A stretch of 64,000 nt of DNA from Salinispirillum sp049115955 (GTDB taxonomy: Bacteria; Pseudomonadota; Gammaproteobacteria; Pseudomonadales; Natronospirillaceae), in assembly GCA_049115955.1 (NCBI GenBank), contig JAGDZJ010000021.1, positions 43,681-107,680 of the forward strand, given 5' to 3'. Shown here in pieces: positions 23,752 to 31,601 of the stretch. Positions within the stretch are counted from its first letter, which is position 1, and every line of letters starts with the position of its first letter. The notes beneath the pieces are model-generated. The model saw only the letters and a program-made list of their open reading frames with translations, searched no databases and was not told the DNA's origin. The position numbers were made by a program, and so were the translations under genes.

Positions 23752-23765
23752 CAAACGTACGTTTA
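23752..23765. promoter_or_regulatory. PsrA-like operator upstream of fadE
   Basis: CAAAC-GTAC-GTTTA (23752-23765), centred on the palindrome AAACGTACGTTT, fits the (G/C)AAAC-N2-4-GTTT(G/C) site described for PsrA, the TetR-type repressor of beta-oxidation genes that is released by long-chain acyl-CoA. It sits 31 bases before the fadE ATG, in place to block transcription. By consensus match only. Confidence 0.6.
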
Positions 23766-23795
23766 AATAATTTCGTTCAATCCGATGAGGTAGCT

Positions 23796-26243
23796 ATGAA
23801 TCACCTGCTCGTAATCATTATCGCTGTGGTGGTAATGTTCACGGTTATGCGCCGTGAGTTGGGGGCGGTCGTCAGTGTCGCGGCACTGGTTGCCTTGGCT
23901 GTGGTAGGCTTTTACTTGCGCAGCCCGCTGTTGGCTTTGCTGTTTATCGTGGGCGCTGGTGTCACCGCTGTTGCGGGCCTGCCGATGTTTCGCCGCGCCT
24001 GGCTGACACCGCAGATATTCGCCCTGTTTAAAAAGATTGCGCCCAAAGTGTCGCCGACCGAGCAAGTTGCTTTGGACGCCGGTACAGTGGGCTGGGACGG
24101 TCAGTTGTTCTCTGGTCGTCCAGATTGGAACCAGCTGTTGAACAACCGTTATTCTGGCCTCACAGCGGAAGAGCAAGCGTTTCTTGATAACCAGTGTTCC
24201 AAAGCAGTCAGCATGTGCAATGCGTGGGAAATCGCCGTTGAACGTGCCGATATGCCGAAAGAGCTGTGGGACTTCCTGAAGAAAGAGAAGTTCTTCGGCA
24301 TGATCATTCCGAAAGAATACGGCGGCTTGCACTTCTCTGCGAAGGCGCAGTCGGCCGTGCTGCAAAAGCTGGCGGGTAACGAGACGTTGATGTCTACCGT
24401 TGGGGTGCCAAACTCATTAGGCCCCGGCGAACTGTTGGTGAAGTACGGTACGGAAGAGCAGAAAAATCACTATTTGCCTCGTTTGGTGGATGGTCGCGAG
24501 ATTCCTTGTTTCGGTTTGACGGGCCCGCGTGCAGGTTCCGACGCCACCTCTATTCCAGACACCGGTATTGTCTGCAAAGGCAAGTTCGAAGGGAAAGAAG
24601 TGTTGGGTATTCGCCTGAACTTCGAGAAACGTTGGATTACGCTGGCACCCGTAGCGACCGTGGTCGGGTTGGCGTTTCGCATGTTTGACCCCGATGGTTT
24701 GGTGGGCGACAAGAAAGACATCGGTATTACCTGTGCGCTGATTCCGCGCGGCACCAAAGGTATGGAGATTGGGCGTCGTCACCACCCAATCGGCAGTCCT
24801 TTCATGAACGGGCCTATTAAAGGCAAAGACGTGTTTATTCCACTGGATTGGATCATTGGTGGTGTGGACATGGCCGGTCAGGGCTGGCGTATGCTGGTTG
24901 AGTGTCTGTCGGTAGGGCGTTGTATCACCCTGCCTTCCGGCGCCAGCGGTTCCGCGCGTTATGCGGTGGGCTGGTCAGGCGGTTTCACGCGTGTACGTCG
25001 TCAGTTCAACACCTCGGTCGCCAACATGGAAGGTGTGCAGGAGCCATTGGCTCGTATGTCTTCTATGGCGTATATCTCGCGTGCCACGGTGTCACACACC
25101 GCTAACATGATCGACAGCGGTGAAAAGCCTGCGGTGCCGTCGGCGATTCTGAAAAGCCAACTGACTGAGTTTCAGCGCCAGATCATGATGGATGCGATGG
25201 ACGTCCACGGTGGCCGTGCCGTTACTCTGGGGCCGCGCAACTATTTGGGTGTGGGTTTCTCGGCTACACCGGTCGCCATTACGGTGGAAGGTGCGAACAT
25301 CATGACGCGCTGCCTGATGATTTTTGGTCAGGGCGCTATTCGTTGCCATCCATGGGTGTTGGCGGAACTGGAAGCCAAAAACAACGACGACATTAAAGCG
25401 TTTGATAAGGCGTTTTTCGGCCACGTTGGTTTGATTATGGGTAATGCAACGCGCGCTTTCACGGCAGCGATCGGCATTCCTACCGGCGGCAATCCGTTTG
25501 ATTCGGCAGCAGCGCCTTACGCCAAAGCGGTCAATCGTTTCAGTGCGGTATTGGGTCTGTTGTCCGACGCTGCCATGACCACCTTGGGCGCGACACTGAA
25601 GCAACGCGAACTGCTGTCTGGCCGGTTGGGCGATATTTTGTCTAACCTGTACTTGCTGTCAATGGTGCTGAAACACTGGCACGAAGGCAAAAAAGTGCCC
25701 GGCGAAGAAGCACTAATGCGCTACAGCGCGGAGTTCTTGTTGTACCGTTTGGAAAACGCCGTCTGTGGTGTGTTGGACAACCTGCCTAACCGCTTGGTGG
25801 CCTTCAAACTGCGTGCGTTGGTAATGCCGTTGGGGCGTCGTTGGCCGATGCCTGCTGACGTGTTGACCACCGCTATCGCTAACGATGTGTCGAACAACAC
25901 ACCGCTGCGTGACTATCTGATTGAAGATACGTGGAACACGCAAGAGAAAGGCGCAGTAGAAAACCCGCTGGCGCGTTACAACGCCTTGCTGCGTGACTAC
26001 GACAAAGCTGAGAAAATTTACCGCACGGCAAGCAAAGCTTATGCGCAAGGTGAGCTGCCGATGACGGCATTGCATCCTGAAGAGCGCTTTATTGCAGCGG
26101 CAGAAGCGGGCTTGATCAGCGCCGACGAAGCTGCATTTATGAAGACGTTCGAAGCGGAAGTGCTCGATATGTTGACTGTAGATGACTTCGCATTTGACGA
26201 GCCAGCGCGCCACAAAGACAAGGTCGTCGTGCACAACGAGTGA
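23796..26243 (+). CDS. fadE: Membrane-anchored acyl-CoA dehydrogenase FadE
   Basis: First oxidative step of fatty-acid beta-oxidation, acyl-CoA to trans-2-enoyl-CoA with FAD. It has 815 residues, almost exactly the length of E. coli FadE (814). Two N-terminal membrane helices (NHLLVIIIAVVVMFTVM and a second near residues 25-60) anchor it to the inner membrane. Then the acyl-CoA dehydrogenase core (IPKEYGGLHFSAKAQSAVLQKLAGNETLMSTVGVPNSLGPGELL, CFGLTGPRAGSDATSIPDTG, DVHGGRAVTLGPRNYLG) and the C-terminal DUF1974 domain. A PsrA-like site precedes it and a strong terminator follows. Confidence 0.97.
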   Translation: MNHLLVIIIAVVVMFTVMRRELGAVVSVAALVALAVVGFYLRSPLLALLFIVGAGVTAVAGLPMFRRAWLTPQIFALFKKIAPKVSPTEQVALDAGTVGWDGQLFSGRPDWNQLLNNRYSGLTAEEQAFLDNQCSKAVSMCNAWEIAVERADMPKELWDFLKKEKFFGMIIPKEYGGLHFSAKAQSAVLQKLAGNETLMSTVGVPNSLGPGELLVKYGTEEQKNHYLPRLVDGREIPCFGLTGPRAGSDATSIPDTGIVCKGKFEGKEVLGIRLNFEKRWITLAPVATVVGLAFRMFDPDGLVGDKKDIGITCALIPRGTKGMEIGRRHHPIGSPFMNGPIKGKDVFIPLDWIIGGVDMAGQGWRMLVECLSVGRCITLPSGASGSARYAVGWSGGFTRVRRQFNTSVANMEGVQEPLARMSSMAYISRATVSHTANMIDSGEKPAVPSAILKSQLTEFQRQIMMDAMDVHGGRAVTLGPRNYLGVGFSATPVAITVEGANIMTRCLMIFGQGAIRCHPWVLAELEAKNNDDIKAFDKAFFGHVGLIMGNATRAFTAAIGIPTGGNPFDSAAAPYAKAVNRFSAVLGLLSDAAMTTLGATLKQRELLSGRLGDILSNLYLLSMVLKHWHEGKKVPGEEALMRYSAEFLLYRLENAVCGVLDNLPNRLVAFKLRALVMPLGRRWPMPADVLTTAIANDVSNNTPLRDYLIEDTWNTQEKGAVENPLARYNALLRDYDKAEKIYRTASKAYAQGELPMTALHPEERFIAAAEAGLISADEAAFMKTFEAEVLDMLTVDDFAFDEPARHKDKVVVHNE

Positions 26244-26267
26244 TCTACTGATTAGCTTCGTTAAATG

Positions 26268-26305
26268 TAAAAAGGGCTGCTTCTGTGAAGCGGCCCTTTT
26301 TTTTA
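26268..26305 (+). terminator. Rho-independent terminator of fadE
   Basis: GGGCTGCTTC and GAAGCGGCCC pair around a TGT loop with one mismatch, preceded by five A and followed by a run of eight T. It ends fadE transcription about 30 bases after its stop codon. Confidence 0.92.
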
Positions 26306-26367
26306 TTTCATCTTGGATCCAGTGTCGAACGAACGTCGGCGAGTAGCAATCTGCCATGTGCAAAGGT

Positions 26368-26396
26368 TAGACAATTATACCCGTTGCGGGTATAGT
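26368..26396 (+). promoter_or_regulatory. Promoter and operator of the RelE/HigA-type module
   Basis: TAGACA (26368-26373) and TATAGT (26391-26396) are 17 bases apart. Between them a perfect 8-bp inverted repeat, TATACCCG-TTG-CGGGTATA (26376-26394), covers the spacer and the -10 box. This is the usual site for autorepression by the XRE antitoxin. It ends ten bases before the toxin ATG. Confidence 0.7.
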
Positions 26397-26403
26397 TTTG
26401 GGT

Positions 26404-26796
26404 ATGGAAGAGTTGAGCATCTTAAAGCGAAAGGATTTTGCACGGTGGCAGACTGCTGAGAAGCTGTCCGATGCGGCTTTGTGCAAGGCGGCCCAGGAAA
26501 TGGAAAGTGGACTGATTGATGCTGACTTAGGCGGCCACCTCTACAAAAAGCGAGTCGCCCGCCTAGGTGCAGGTAAGAGCGGTGGTTATCGTACATTATT
26601 GTCGGCTCGCGTTGGCCACCGTTATGTATTTCTGCATGGGTTCCCGAAAAGCGACAAAGCGAACATCACGCGAGACGAGAAAAAAGCGCTGCAATATGCT
26701 GGTAAGGTATTTCTGGAGCTCTCAGCCGAGGAATTGGTAAAAGCATTGCAGGCCGGAGTTTTACTGGAGGTGTGTTGTGAAGAGCAAAATCATTGA
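26404..26796 (+). CDS. RelE-family toxin of a type II toxin-antitoxin system
   Basis: About 130 residues from ATG 26404; a TTG two codons earlier is in frame. It resembles the PF06296-type RelE group: GHLYKKRVARLGAGKSGGYRTLLSARVGHRYVFLHGFPKSDKANITRDEKKALQYAGKVFLELS. The KSGGYRTLL and VFLHGFPKSDKANI segments are characteristic. Members are ribosome-dependent mRNA interferases or uncharacterised toxins. The antitoxin gene starts 20 bases before this stop codon, so toxin-first order (HigBA-like) with tight coupling. Expressed from an autoregulated promoter just upstream. Confidence 0.88.
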   Translation: MEELSILKRKDFARWQTAEKLSDAALCKAAQEMESGLIDADLGGHLYKKRVARLGAGKSGGYRTLLSARVGHRYVFLHGFPKSDKANITRDEKKALQYAGKVFLELSAEELVKALQAGVLLEVCCEEQNH

Positions 26797-27082
26797 ATCC
26801 CTGCGCGGTGACCTAGACGCATTGCACAAAGCTGGTGCAATCAGCAAGGTGACGATGCGTGAGTTCGACGCGATCTGTCCGCCGCCAGTACGCGAGTTCA
26901 GTGCTGACGACATTAAACGTCTGCGTGAGGGGCTGCACTTCAGTCAGCCAGTGTTTGCCCATCATCTGCACACCACCGCCTCAACGGTGCGCAAGTGGGA
27001 ACAGGGCGAAACGCGTCCAGCCGGTCCTGCGCTCAAGCTGCTTAATGTCATCGCCGACAAAGGCTTGCAGGCCATTATCTGA
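26777..27082 (+). CDS. XRE-family antitoxin (HigA/NadS-like)
   Basis: A protein of 101 residues from a GTG at 26777. The C-terminal half is an HTH_3/XRE domain: FSADDIKRLREGLHFSQPVFAHHLHTTASTVRKWEQGETRPAGPALKLLNVIADKG. The N-terminal part (ESLRGDLDALHKAGAISKVTMREFD) is a short segment typical of antitoxins of the NadS type. It overlaps the toxin gene by 20 bases. Probably neutralises the toxin and represses the operon at the TATACCCG repeat. Confidence 0.9.
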   Translation: MKSKIIESLRGDLDALHKAGAISKVTMREFDAICPPPVREFSADDIKRLREGLHFSQPVFAHHLHTTASTVRKWEQGETRPAGPALKLLNVIADKGLQAII

Positions 27083-27136
27083 TAAGTGTAAAACGGAGAT
27101 GCAGTTATTTACTCATGCCAACTGCTTGGTACCTTC

Positions 27137-27428
27137 TTATTTTTCCTCTCCAATTATCCAATGTGGGACTTCTTGCTCCCTTAAGAAATCACCTGCCTGC
27201 ACACCCTGCAACATCGCCAGCGTCGACAGAATGCCCGCTTCCGTGCAAGTCGGCGCGGCGACGGTGACCGAGCGCGGTGAGCCCATCACTGGATACCCGG
27301 TCAGCGGGTTGAGGATGTGCCCATACCGCTTACCCTGATGCATAAAGAAACGTCTGGTGTCGCCGCTGGTGGCTAGGGCACCTGCATGCAAGGACAGCAC
27401 CCCGACGGCTTCTTGTACTGAATCGGGG
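27137..27428 (-). pseudogene. apbE: C-terminal part of apbE, cut by IS607
   Basis: On the minus strand the frame reads NPDSVQEAVGVLSLHAGALATSGDTRRFFMHQGKRYGHILNPLTGYPV and so on to TAA at 27137. ALATSGDxRRFF, KRYxHILxPxTGYPV and APTCTEAGILSTLAMLQG are the C-terminal flavin-transferase motifs of ApbE, which attaches FMN covalently to target proteins. The frame has no N-terminus here because the transposon starts at about 27429. A fragment of the N-terminus appears on the other side of the element (29586-29735), and the middle of the gene is missing. Confidence 0.8.
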
Positions 27429-27479
27429 TTAACAACTGCAGCCTAAAATATAGTACTGTATGTCCATCCATGGTATTCT

Positions 27480-28046
27480 ATGCGCACAATGAAGCTATCA
27501 AATTGGGCAAAAAAACAAGGTATCAGTTACCGAGCGGCTTGGAATCAATACCGCAACGGTACTTTGCCAGTGCCTGCTCGTCAGCTCCCAACGGGCACCA
27601 TTATCGTCGATGACGAACGGCCTATGACCAAGGCCGTGATCTATGCACGCGTATCCAGTCATGATCAAAAACAGGATCTAGACGGGCAAGTGGCCCGGTG
27701 TTTAGCGTTTGCCAATTCTCAAAACCTAACCATCGCAAATGCTATAGCCGAGGTCGGCTCTGGCATGAATGGTAAACGCAAGAAGCTCATGCGTCTGCTG
27801 GCTGATCCGGACTTAACACACATTGTTGTTGAACATCGAGATCGGCTGATGCGCTTTGGGTCTGAGTTTGTTGAAGCGTCCTTGTCTGGTCGTGGCGTGC
27901 AAGTGATGGTTGCTGATGAATCTGAACTGGATGACGATTTGGTTCAGGATATGATTTCAGTACTCACCTCATTTTGCGCTCGTTTGTACGGCCGTCGCTC
28001 TGCAAAAAATAGAGCGAAGAAAGCGATGGAGGCTACGAAGTCATGA
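27480..28046 (+). CDS. tnpA: IS607-family serine recombinase TnpA
   Basis: A protein of 188 residues (179 or so if starting at the ATG at 27489, MKLSNWAKKQGISYRAAWN). The N-terminal MerR-like helix-turn-helix (KLSNWAKKQGISYRAAWNQYRNGTLP) is followed by a small serine-recombinase catalytic domain: AVIYARVSSHDQKQDLDGQVARCLAFA holds the catalytic Ser and Arg, and VVEHRDRLMRFGSEFVEASLSGRG the further active-site Arg residues. It ends in RRSAKNRAKKAM. It moves the element through a circular intermediate. The tnpB start codon lies within its stop (ATGA). Confidence 0.95.
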   Translation: MRTMKLSNWAKKQGISYRAAWNQYRNGTLPVPARQLPTGTIIVDDERPMTKAVIYARVSSHDQKQDLDGQVARCLAFANSQNLTIANAIAEVGSGMNGKRKKLMRLLADPDLTHIVVEHRDRLMRFGSEFVEASLSGRGVQVMVADESELDDDLVQDMISVLTSFCARLYGRRSAKNRAKKAMEATKS

Positions 28047-29569
28047 CGCACCGTACCTACCAAACACGATTGCAAACGCTCAGCGCCCAAGATACAGCCT
28101 TTCTGGATCAGTATGCTTCCTTGTTTGGTCGTGTTGAGCGGACGCTGTTCGCGCAGTCATTTGCGCAGGGATTGAAGCCATCGAATGAACAGAAGCGCAC
28201 CTTCTTGACCCGGTTTGGCATCACGGGCCGCCAATACAATGCCGTGGTGTATCAGCTGCGCGGCAAGGTCGAGTCGATCCGTGAATTGCGCAAGAACCAC
28301 ATTGCCGACGCCAAAGGCCGTATCGAAGGGGCAAAGAAGGCTGTTTCAGCCTTGGAGCGCCGGTTGAATCGTGAGACCAAAACCGGTGCGGCCACGCGGT
28401 CGAAGACGGCGTTTAAGCTGCACCAAAAAAAGCGTCGTCTCGCCATTTTGGAAGCCAAGCAGGCGGCGCTTTTGGCTGATCATCAAAGCAACCGCGTGTC
28501 CCTGTGCTTCGGCTCAAAGCGTTTATTCAACGCCCAACACCATTTGGATAGAAACGGTTATTCTGACCACGCTGCATGGCGCGCTGACTGGTACGCCAGT
28601 CGCAACAGCCAGTTTGTTGTCCTTGGCTCCAAAGATGAATCAGCCGGGTGTCAGGGCTGTCAGTTACGCCCGACCGACACCGGTTACCGCCTGGTGCTAC
28701 GACTGCCCAACGCCTTGGTGCACGATGGCGTGAAAACCGTCAGTCTGTCCATAACGCTGAACTACGGCGAATCCCGCATACTCGATGCGCTGAGCACCGG
28801 TGTTGCCATCACCTACCGGTTCAAGCGTGATGCGAAGGGTTGGCGTGTGTTCATCAGCGTACCTGTCAGTGCCGCACAGACAACAACGGACGCAAGGCTC
28901 GGGGCCATCGGTGTCGACCTGAATGCCGATCATCTGGCCGTGGTCGAAACCAACCGGCACGGCAATCCCATTGCCAAACTACGGGTGCCACTGGTTACCC
29001 ATGGCAAAACCCAGGAACAACGCAAAGCCATCATTGGTGATGCGGTAAAACAGGTACTGGCGTTCGCCGCCGACAAACACAAACCGTTGGTGGTCGAGCG
29101 CTTGGACCTTCAGCGAAAGAAAACCGAATTAGAAACAGAACTCAACAAGCGATACGCCCGAATGTTGAGCGCTCTGGCCTACAACCAGATCCTGCAAACA
29201 TTAAGAGCGCGCGGTGTCGACACCGGCATTGAGGTCATGGAAGTCAATCCTGCGTACTCCAGTGTCATCGGCAAACACAAGTTCGCACAACGCTATGGCC
29301 TGTCGACCCACCATGGCGCGGCCTTAGCCATTGCCCGTCGGGCACAACGATTTTCAGAGCGACCTAATCGTCGAGATCAAAACGCTTCATGGCTTCCTGA
29401 AAGGAAAGCCACTGAACACGTCTGGTCTTATTGGAGAAAGGTTGCCAAGAAGCCACTGGCGCTTGAAGCGCTGCACTTGTTGCGAAAGCAATCCAGTATC
29501 CCGCAAGCGATTGTGAGCTATTGTGACAGAGAGCCGACCGAAAGGTCTGCCATGGGTGTAGGTGCCTGA
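28043..29569 (+). CDS. tnpB: TnpB-type RNA-guided nuclease homologue, divergent RuvC site
   Basis: A protein of 508 residues. The RuvC-like core is recognisable: GAIGVDLNADHLAVVET gives the first Asp (about residue 292), VVERLDL the Glu (about 352), and VMEVNPAYSSVIGKHKFAQRYG is the conserved VNPAYSS segment. Canonical TnpB then has a four-Cys zinc ribbon and a final Asp in DxNAAxNI. Here there is no Cys ribbon, and the last motif reads LSTHHGAALAIARR with His at about 423 instead of Asp. This looks like a known but less-studied TnpB subgroup; nuclease activity is uncertain. Ends in GVGA within a structured RNA segment. Confidence 0.92.
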   Translation: MTHRTYQTRLQTLSAQDTAFLDQYASLFGRVERTLFAQSFAQGLKPSNEQKRTFLTRFGITGRQYNAVVYQLRGKVESIRELRKNHIADAKGRIEGAKKAVSALERRLNRETKTGAATRSKTAFKLHQKKRRLAILEAKQAALLADHQSNRVSLCFGSKRLFNAQHHLDRNGYSDHAAWRADWYASRNSQFVVLGSKDESAGCQGCQLRPTDTGYRLVLRLPNALVHDGVKTVSLSITLNYGESRILDALSTGVAITYRFKRDAKGWRVFISVPVSAAQTTTDARLGAIGVDLNADHLAVVETNRHGNPIAKLRVPLVTHGKTQEQRKAIIGDAVKQVLAFAADKHKPLVVERLDLQRKKTELETELNKRYARMLSALAYNQILQTLRARGVDTGIEVMEVNPAYSSVIGKHKFAQRYGLSTHHGAALAIARRAQRFSERPNRRDQNASWLPERKATEHVWSYWRKVAKKPLALEALHLLRKQSSIPQAIVSYCDREPTERSAMGVGA

Positions 29570-29582
29570 CGGCACCCAGAGT
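29530..29582 (+). ncRNA. Candidate 3' end of the TnpB guide RNA (reRNA/omega RNA)
   Basis: Over the last codons of tnpB and just past its stop, two hairpins form: GACC-GAAA-GGTC with a GNRA tetraloop (about 29537-29548) and GGTGCC-TGAC-GGCACC (about 29562-29577). A TnpB guide RNA normally ends at the right edge of the element, with the guide taken from the flanking DNA, so the guide would begin around GTCGGGAACACT. Seen as structure only; expression is not shown. Confidence 0.55.
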
Positions 29583-29585
29583 CGG

Positions 29586-29735
29586 GAACACTGTTCGCCC
29601 GGCCGTAGGAATATTTTTCTATGCTTTTAGGAACGGCTATTGATGCCCAACTCTGTGCCTTCGGCGCGAGAGGCTGTTTCGGCAATCTTATTATGAATTC
29701 AGCCTGAGACACACCCATGAACCACTCAACCACCC
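29586..29735 (-). pseudogene. apbE: N-terminal fragment of apbE on the far side of IS607
   Basis: The minus strand reads VEWFMGVSQAEFIIRLPKQP, LAPKAQSWASIAVPKSIEKY and SYGRANSVP. The order of a start (xxFMGMxxxxEFxI), then an xIEKKYSRYRxDSV box, is that of the N-terminal region of ApbE-type flavin transferases. The C-terminal part lies across the transposon at 27137-27428; about 130 residues in between are absent. The start lies opposite the beginning of the next lipoprotein gene, so the promoter region was shared. Confidence 0.5.
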
Positions 29736-31093
29736 CTTCCTTCGGTGCAATAGCCACCGGGCTTTTGTTGGCTGTTGTGCTTGCCGGATGTAACCCAGGC
29801 ACTCCCGACCAGAATCAGCAACGCCAAATCAATGTCACCGGTGCTGCAGCCCCTTGTCCAGTAATGACTACCGGGCGCTGACGCCGGAACAACAGTATGA
29901 TGTGGCGAATAAGTTGCTAGGCAGTTTTTACCGTGGCGTGCCGGTAGATGAGTTTTTTGATATACAGTCCGCCGGTAGTATGACGACTTTGGTGAGTCGG
30001 CAACCGAATTTCTTAGCGGACACGCGCAGCGCGCTGAACCTTAGCCTAAGCCCGGATACCCGTCTGGCGATAAGGCAAGAAATTGGTCTTTTCATTGACG
30101 ACTCACCGATGGGCGGCAGCGATGTGCTGTTTGACTTCGAAAATCGCAATGCCAGCAGTACCCGTATAAACCAGCAAATTCCTTTGGCGCAGATCGCTGA
30201 ATTTCCCCTATCGCGCGACCTCTACATTGAATGGATGGCCTATTTTCTGGCCAACACCATCATGTTTTCCCCTGCGTTAGAAATGGAGAGCACCGATTCA
30301 AAAGATGCGGCTTTTGTGTATACCTTTTTGCGTAACAATATCCGCACGGGTGCAACGATTCAGGATACCGTGCGTGCCTTCTTAGGTACTCAGTCGCGCT
30401 GGCGCGTGTCGCGTTCCGCCGAGAATCATGCATTGGAAGCCTATGAATTGTATTTGGGCTTGTTCGACACCGAAGAAGATTCACGGCGCGGAGGTGTTGC
30501 TTGTGGTGACTGGCGTTTAACCTCAGAGCAAGATCAGTATCAAATCATGCGTACGGGTGAGCCCAATACGCAGTACCAACTCATTCTAGAAAAGTACTAC
30601 GTTCTGGACTGCTCGGATTTATACAACGTCATTGTCTCGCATCCGTTGTTTATACCGCGGGTCACCGAAGTGATTGTTAACTATTTCTTGGCGGAGGAAA
30701 GCGCCGACACGCGCAGCGCCTTTGTGGCCTCCATTGTCGAAGCGCAGCCGCAGACCTTCGAAGACATCTTTTCCGCCATTTTGTTTTCTCGTCATTATTT
30801 ACTGCACAGCGAACGACCGATGTGGTTTGAAGAAAATTTCTTCGGCACTTTGCATCGCTTGCGTTGGTCGGTGGCGAGAAATCAAGGGGGCGATAGGGCG
30901 GCGAATACTAAGAGAGTTGCATGAATTCAATGGGGCACTCAATTTGCGAAATATGGGCAGCGCCGCCATGGAATATAAGATTGGACGTACTCCCAATGTG
31001 CCGATGGATGCGATGAGTTTCTCCTCGCAAGCCAAAGCCATGCGAGAGCAAGTATTGGTGAACAATCAGAATGGCTGGCGCGGTGGTCAGTAA
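29717..31093 (+). pseudogene. Lipoprotein gene with two frameshifts, family not recognised
   Basis: The ATG at 29717 opens a clear lipoprotein signal (MNHSTTPSFGAIATGLLLAV, then VLAGCNPG). At the C4 run (29850-29853) the frame must change by one base to continue as SSNDYRALTPEQQYDVANKLLGSFYRG through about residue 385. Near 30875 it changes again: the continuation EIKGAIGRRILRELHEFNGALNLRN and AMEYKIGRTPNVPMDAMSFS ends at TAA 31093. Joined, these give one secreted lipoprotein of about 455 residues. I do not recognise the family. Both indels lie next to the transposon-damaged apbE. Confidence 0.7.
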
Positions 31094-31304
31094 TCGCATA
31101 AAGGCATCCGATGCGGTTGATACAGTTGGTATTATTATAGCTAGGCACTGCCTATCACACTGTTAAGTTTATATCGCTATCCTGCATGGAATGCTGTTTT
31201 TATGACGCTGTTCTCACAACTTGGCGTCAAGGTACCATCACGCGGCCACAGCACGCCGTTATTTTCTGCCTGTTCTTAACCCGCCTTCACCGGTATACTC
31301 TCGG

Positions 31305-31500
31305 CCTGTCAATGCCCCTGTGTTAACGGGAAACCAGTGAAATTCTGGTGCTGCCCCCGCAACGGTAATTGAGGATACAGATGTCTTTGCGCCACTGCAT
31401 ATTATGTGGGAAGGCGATGTCTGGTGAGTGGGTTTGTTCCGCTCTGCCTCTAAGCCCGGAGACCGAACACAAGCGGCTATTGCCACGATGCGGTGGGCTA
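31305..31500 (+). promoter_or_regulatory. Cobalamin (B12) riboswitch upstream of the btuB-like gene
   Basis: Conserved parts appear in order: GTTAACGGGAA (31321-31331), a GGTG-type hairpin CCAGTGAAATTCTGG, GCTGCCCCCGCAACGGTAA, a long variable arm, and the B12-box AAGCCCGGAGACCG near 31452-31465. A -10-like TATACT lies at 31294-31299. The element ends about 100 bases before the btuB ATG. Binding of adenosylcobalamin should shut off receptor synthesis. Confidence 0.93.
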
Positions 31501-31601
31501 TCGTTGGTGAGTGAGATACTGTTCTGAGTGTTTTGCTGCTCTGTACTCATTCCTTTTCGCCTGCCTTTTACTCCGAATTATTTGAGTTAAAGGATCTTTC
31601 A

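Larger units (their letters stand above)
27429..29582 (+). mobile_element. IS607-family transposon with tnpA and tnpB
   Basis: It carries an IS607-type serine recombinase and a TnpB gene overlapping by four bases. As usual for IS607, there are no terminal inverted repeats. The left edge is set by where the apbE reading ends (within TCGGGG, 27423-27428) and the right edge by where the apbE N-terminal reading resumes (next to GTCGGG, 29581-29586). Both junctions contain a GG dinucleotide, the core target IS607 uses. Exact ends are uncertain by several bases. Confidence 0.82.
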
